NCBI GenBank assembly: GCA_903903365.1
Contig: CAIUYS010000128.1
Coordinates: 1 to 7,416 of the forward strand
From: an uncultured Methylococcaceae bacterium
GTDB taxonomy: Bacteria > Pseudomonadota > Gammaproteobacteria > Methylococcales > Methylomonadaceae
Reading direction: 5' to 3'
Length of the DNA stretch: 7,416 bases
Part shown: one piece after another, positions 6,025-7,416 of the stretch
How positions within the stretch are numbered: the stretch's first letter is position 1
How the letters are laid out: each line of letters starts with the position of its first letter
Position numbers and translations under genes: made by a program
Notes under the pieces: model-generated
What the model was told of the DNA's origin: nothing
Databases searched by the model: none
Seen by the model: only the letters and a program-made list of their open reading frames with translations

Positions 6025-6717
6025 ATGATACCCGTTTCTGAACAAACCCTTCCGCAAAGAATCCGTAGTTTTATTCGCAGGCAAGGTCGTCTTACGCCCG
6101 GTCAACAACTGGCTTTGGATAATCATTGGGCGACTTATTGCCTGGATCCCAAAACCGATTATGATTTTGCGGAAGTGTTCGGGCGTGACGCACCGCTATT
6201 TGTTGAAATTGGTTTTGGCAATGGCGATAGTCTGGCCAAAATGGCGGCCGCCAATCCTGACAATAATTATATTGGCATTGAAGTCCATACGCCCGGTGTT
6301 GGGCATTTGCTCATCTTACTGCATGAGCAAGGTATTAATAACGTCAGAATTTATTGTCACGATGCTATCGAAATTTTGGAACAAAAAATTGTCGACAATA
6401 GCTTGACGGGGGTGCATCTATTCTTTCCTGACCCCTGGCATAAAAAGAAACATCATAAAAGACGCATCGTGCGACCCAGTTTTGTGGATTTGTTGGTCAA
6501 GAAATTAAAACCCGGCGGTTATTTTCACGCGGCAACCGATTGGGAAAATTATGCCGAAGCCATGTTGGCCGTTTTATCCGAAGATGCTCGTTTAAAGAAT
6601 ACCAGCCCGACCCAAGATTATTGCACATGCCCCGAATATCGTCCGTTAACCAAATTTGAGCAACGGGGTATAAGACTCGGACACGGCGTTTGGGATTTGA
6701 TTTTTAGCAAAGAATAG
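6025..6717 (+). CDS. trmB: tRNA (guanine-N7-)-methyltransferase TrmB
   Basis: TrmB uses S-adenosylmethionine to methylate G46 in the variable loop of tRNAs. It has 230 residues, the normal size. An N-terminal basic segment RIRSFIRRQGRLT (12-24) is typical of TrmB. The SAM-binding motif VEIGFGNGDSL (60-70) follows, then IGIEVH (83-88), CHDAIEIL (111-118), the signature LFFPDPWHKKKHHKRR (132-147), ATDWENYA (170-177) and the late conserved TKFEQRG (209-215). The catalytic-region acids D113, D136 and D172 are present. It begins two bases after the thiSG stop with no clear ribosome site of its own, so its translation probably depends on ribosomes finishing thiSG. It is the last gene of the cluster; hairpins lie just downstream. 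ThiG next to TrmB is a familiar gammaproteobacterial gene order. Confidence 0.97.
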   Translation: MIPVSEQTLPQRIRSFIRRQGRLTPGQQLALDNHWATYCLDPKTDYDFAEVFGRDAPLFVEIGFGNGDSLAKMAAANPDNNYIGIEVHTPGVGHLLILLHEQGINNVRIYCHDAIEILEQKIVDNSLTGVHLFFPDPWHKKKHHKRRIVRPSFVDLLVKKLKPGGYFHAATDWENYAEAMLAVLSEDARLKNTSPTQDYCTCPEYRPLTKFEQRGIRLGHGVWDLIFSKE

Positions 6718-6736
6718 TAATCTTTTGGGGACTAAA

Positions 6737-6781
6737 GTAATGCTCTTAACATTTGGTTTTTATAGCCAGTTAAAGCATTAC
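6737..6781 (+). terminator. Hairpin downstream of trmB (possible terminator or REP-like element)
   Basis: GTAATGCTCTTAAC (6737-6750) pairs with GTTAAAGCATTAC (6769-6781) over 13 base pairs with one bulged C. TGG and CCA near the ends of the 18-base loop could extend the stem. It begins 20 bp after the trmB stop, where an operon terminator is expected. However, there is no downstream T-run, so it may be a transcript-end stabiliser or a repeat element instead. Confidence 0.45.
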
Positions 6782-6975
6782 GATTCTCCCAGCCTGGGTT
6801 GCCAAGCATTCACTTGTTATCCTGACCAAACGCTTCACTGGCAAAGTTGTCAAGCAACCACCCCGTTAACGAATTTTCTAACCAATTTTAAGTATTTGCT
6901 TTGTTTTAATTGCAGCTTTATATCAACTTAGACAACCTAATTAGAAAATAGATATTACCCATGTTATTTAATTCA
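6782..6975. other. Non-coding stretch with clustered short hairpins
   Basis: No convincing gene is present. After the large hairpin come CCCAG-C-CTGGG (6788-6798), TTGCCA (6799-6804) pairing with TGGCAA (6839-6844), and GTTG-N5-CAAC (6846-6858). These four stem-loops in about 120 bp suggest a structured RNA tail or a decayed repeat element. An ATG-started frame across 6725-6931 (68 codons) has composition unlike a protein and overlaps these hairpins, so it is not annotated. Positions 6860-6975 are AT-rich with nothing recognisable. Confidence 0.4.
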
Positions 6976-7043
6976 AATAACTGGGGTCAGAATAACTGGG
7001 GTCAGCAGAATAACTGGGGTCAGCAGAGAATAACTGGGGTCAG
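6976..7043. repeat. Four-copy 15-bp repeat AATAACTGGGGTCAG
   Basis: Identical 15-bp units occupy 6976-6990, 6991-7005, 7009-7023 and 7029-7043. The gaps grow stepwise: none, CAG, then CAGAG. The last unit runs directly into AGTAAA and the inverted repeat at 7038-7087. The stepped gaps look like partial copies of the same CAGAG sequence, as if one end of the palindromic element had been re-copied several times. The ACTGGGGTCAGAGTAAA string is, from memory, widespread at the ends of REP-like palindromes and small transposable elements in proteobacteria. Confidence 0.9.
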
Positions 7044-7087
7044 AGTAAACTTAAATCAACTGAGATAATTATAAATTTACTCTGACC
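7038..7087. repeat. REP-like palindrome GGTCAGAGTAAA...TTTACTCTGACC
   Basis: The arms GGTCAGAGTAAA (7038-7049) and TTTACTCTGACC (7076-7087) are exact 12-bp reverse complements. After one mismatch, three more pairs (TTA at 7051-7053 with TAA at 7072-7074) extend the stem around an AT-rich loop. The left arm overlaps the last tandem unit. It resembles palindromes mobilised by REP-associated tyrosine transposases (RAYT/IS200-like), but no transposase gene is in this window. Confidence 0.75.
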
Positions 7088-7267
7088 TTAATAGCAATTT
7101 GATAGTTTTACTTACTTTGCCAACGACCGGTATCGAGAAGCCTAAATCCATATCCCAATGTCCGCAAGGGGTCGGATGGCGCCTGTGATCTCGTTAAAAA
7201 CGTTACAAATCTGAATGGCAGGTATTAAGATTGTCTTTTTGAAACTGCTCTGTCCCTATGGCCAATC
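7088..7267. other. Non-coding stretch between the palindrome and the terminal partial gene
   Basis: I see no gene here. A more GC-rich block at about 7118-7190 (CCAACGACCGGTATCGAG, then AATGTCCGCAAGGGGTCGG) stands out from AT-rich flanks and looks like a remnant of another dispersed repeat, but this rests on resemblance only. A small CGTT-AAA-AACG inverted repeat lies at about 7184-7194. No promoter or terminator can be supported. Confidence 0.3.
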
Positions 7268-7416
7268 CTAGGCTGCTTCCAAAACTTGACGATCAAGGTT
7301 GATTTTCATGTTGGTTTCTGAAACTTCAAGCAAACTGTCTTCAACCTTGTAATTTTCTTTCTCCTTGAACCAAGAAAGAACTTTAGCAAGATGCCAAATT
7401 GTTATGCTCCCCTCAT
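7268..7416 (-). CDS. C-terminal end of an unidentified protein (5' end beyond window)
   Basis: A minus-strand frame enters from the right edge and runs 48 codons to a TAG at 7268-7270. The start lies outside the window. The visible tail begins EGSITIWHLAKVLSWFKEK and ends KINLDRQVLEAA; it is charged, helical-looking, soluble and without membrane segments or cysteines. It is not broken by stops and its composition is protein-like, with amphipathic patterning. I do not recognise the family. The size and style would fit the end of a small DNA-binding or antitoxin-type protein, but that is a guess. The stop lies about 180 bp from the REP-like palindrome. Confidence 0.6.
   Translation of the reverse strand, partial: EGSITIWHLAKVLSWFKEKENYKVEDSLLEVSETNMKINLDRQVLEAA

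Noticed and set aside
6725..6931. 68-codon plus-strand open frame after trmB.
   Set aside because: Rich in Cys, Thr, Leu and Phe with no domain pattern; it runs through several hairpins and is more likely non-coding repeat DNA.

Overview
The window looks like chromosome from a gammaproteobacterium of moderate GC content. The housekeeping proteins (CoaBC, DHFR, an AroG-type DAHP synthase, ThiG, TrmB) have gammaproteobacterial character. The in-frame ThiS-ThiG fusion and the abundance of short dispersed repeats would fit a methanotroph-like lineage (Methylococcales), but that placement is an inference and no marker here settles it.

Layout. Positions 1-338 hold no gene but carry a perfect 32-bp palindrome, a larger nested inverted repeat and a roughly ten-unit 8-bp tandem array. 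Positions 339-3310 are all on the minus strand. Read in the direction of transcription they hold a type I (AnsA-like) asparaginase, a hicA-hicB toxin-antitoxin pair and coaBC (coenzyme A synthesis). Positions 3369-6717 are all on the plus strand: folA (dihydrofolate reductase), aroG (first step of the shikimate pathway), a fused thiS-thiG (thiazole half of thiamine) and trmB (tRNA m7G46 methyltransferase). The aroG, thiSG and trmB genes overlap or abut (1-bp overlap, then a 2-bp gap) and are very probably one operon. The asparaginase and folA are divergent across a 58-bp gap. Positions 6718-7267 hold no convincing gene but are packed with hairpins, a four-copy tandem repeat and a REP-like palindrome. 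The last 149 bases are the 3' end of an unidentified minus-strand gene that runs off the window.

Most genes are core metabolism and show intact catalytic motifs. The less ordinary content is the ThiS-ThiG fusion, in which the sulfur-carrier Gly-Gly tail is internal; the hicA promoter, whose -10 box sits so close to the ATG that the message may be leaderless; and three unrelated repeat families at the window's two ends. I see no CRISPR array, rRNA, tRNA or transposase gene. I found nothing I would call a wholly new system. The fusion and the stepped repeat/palindrome block at 6976-7087 deserve the closest look.
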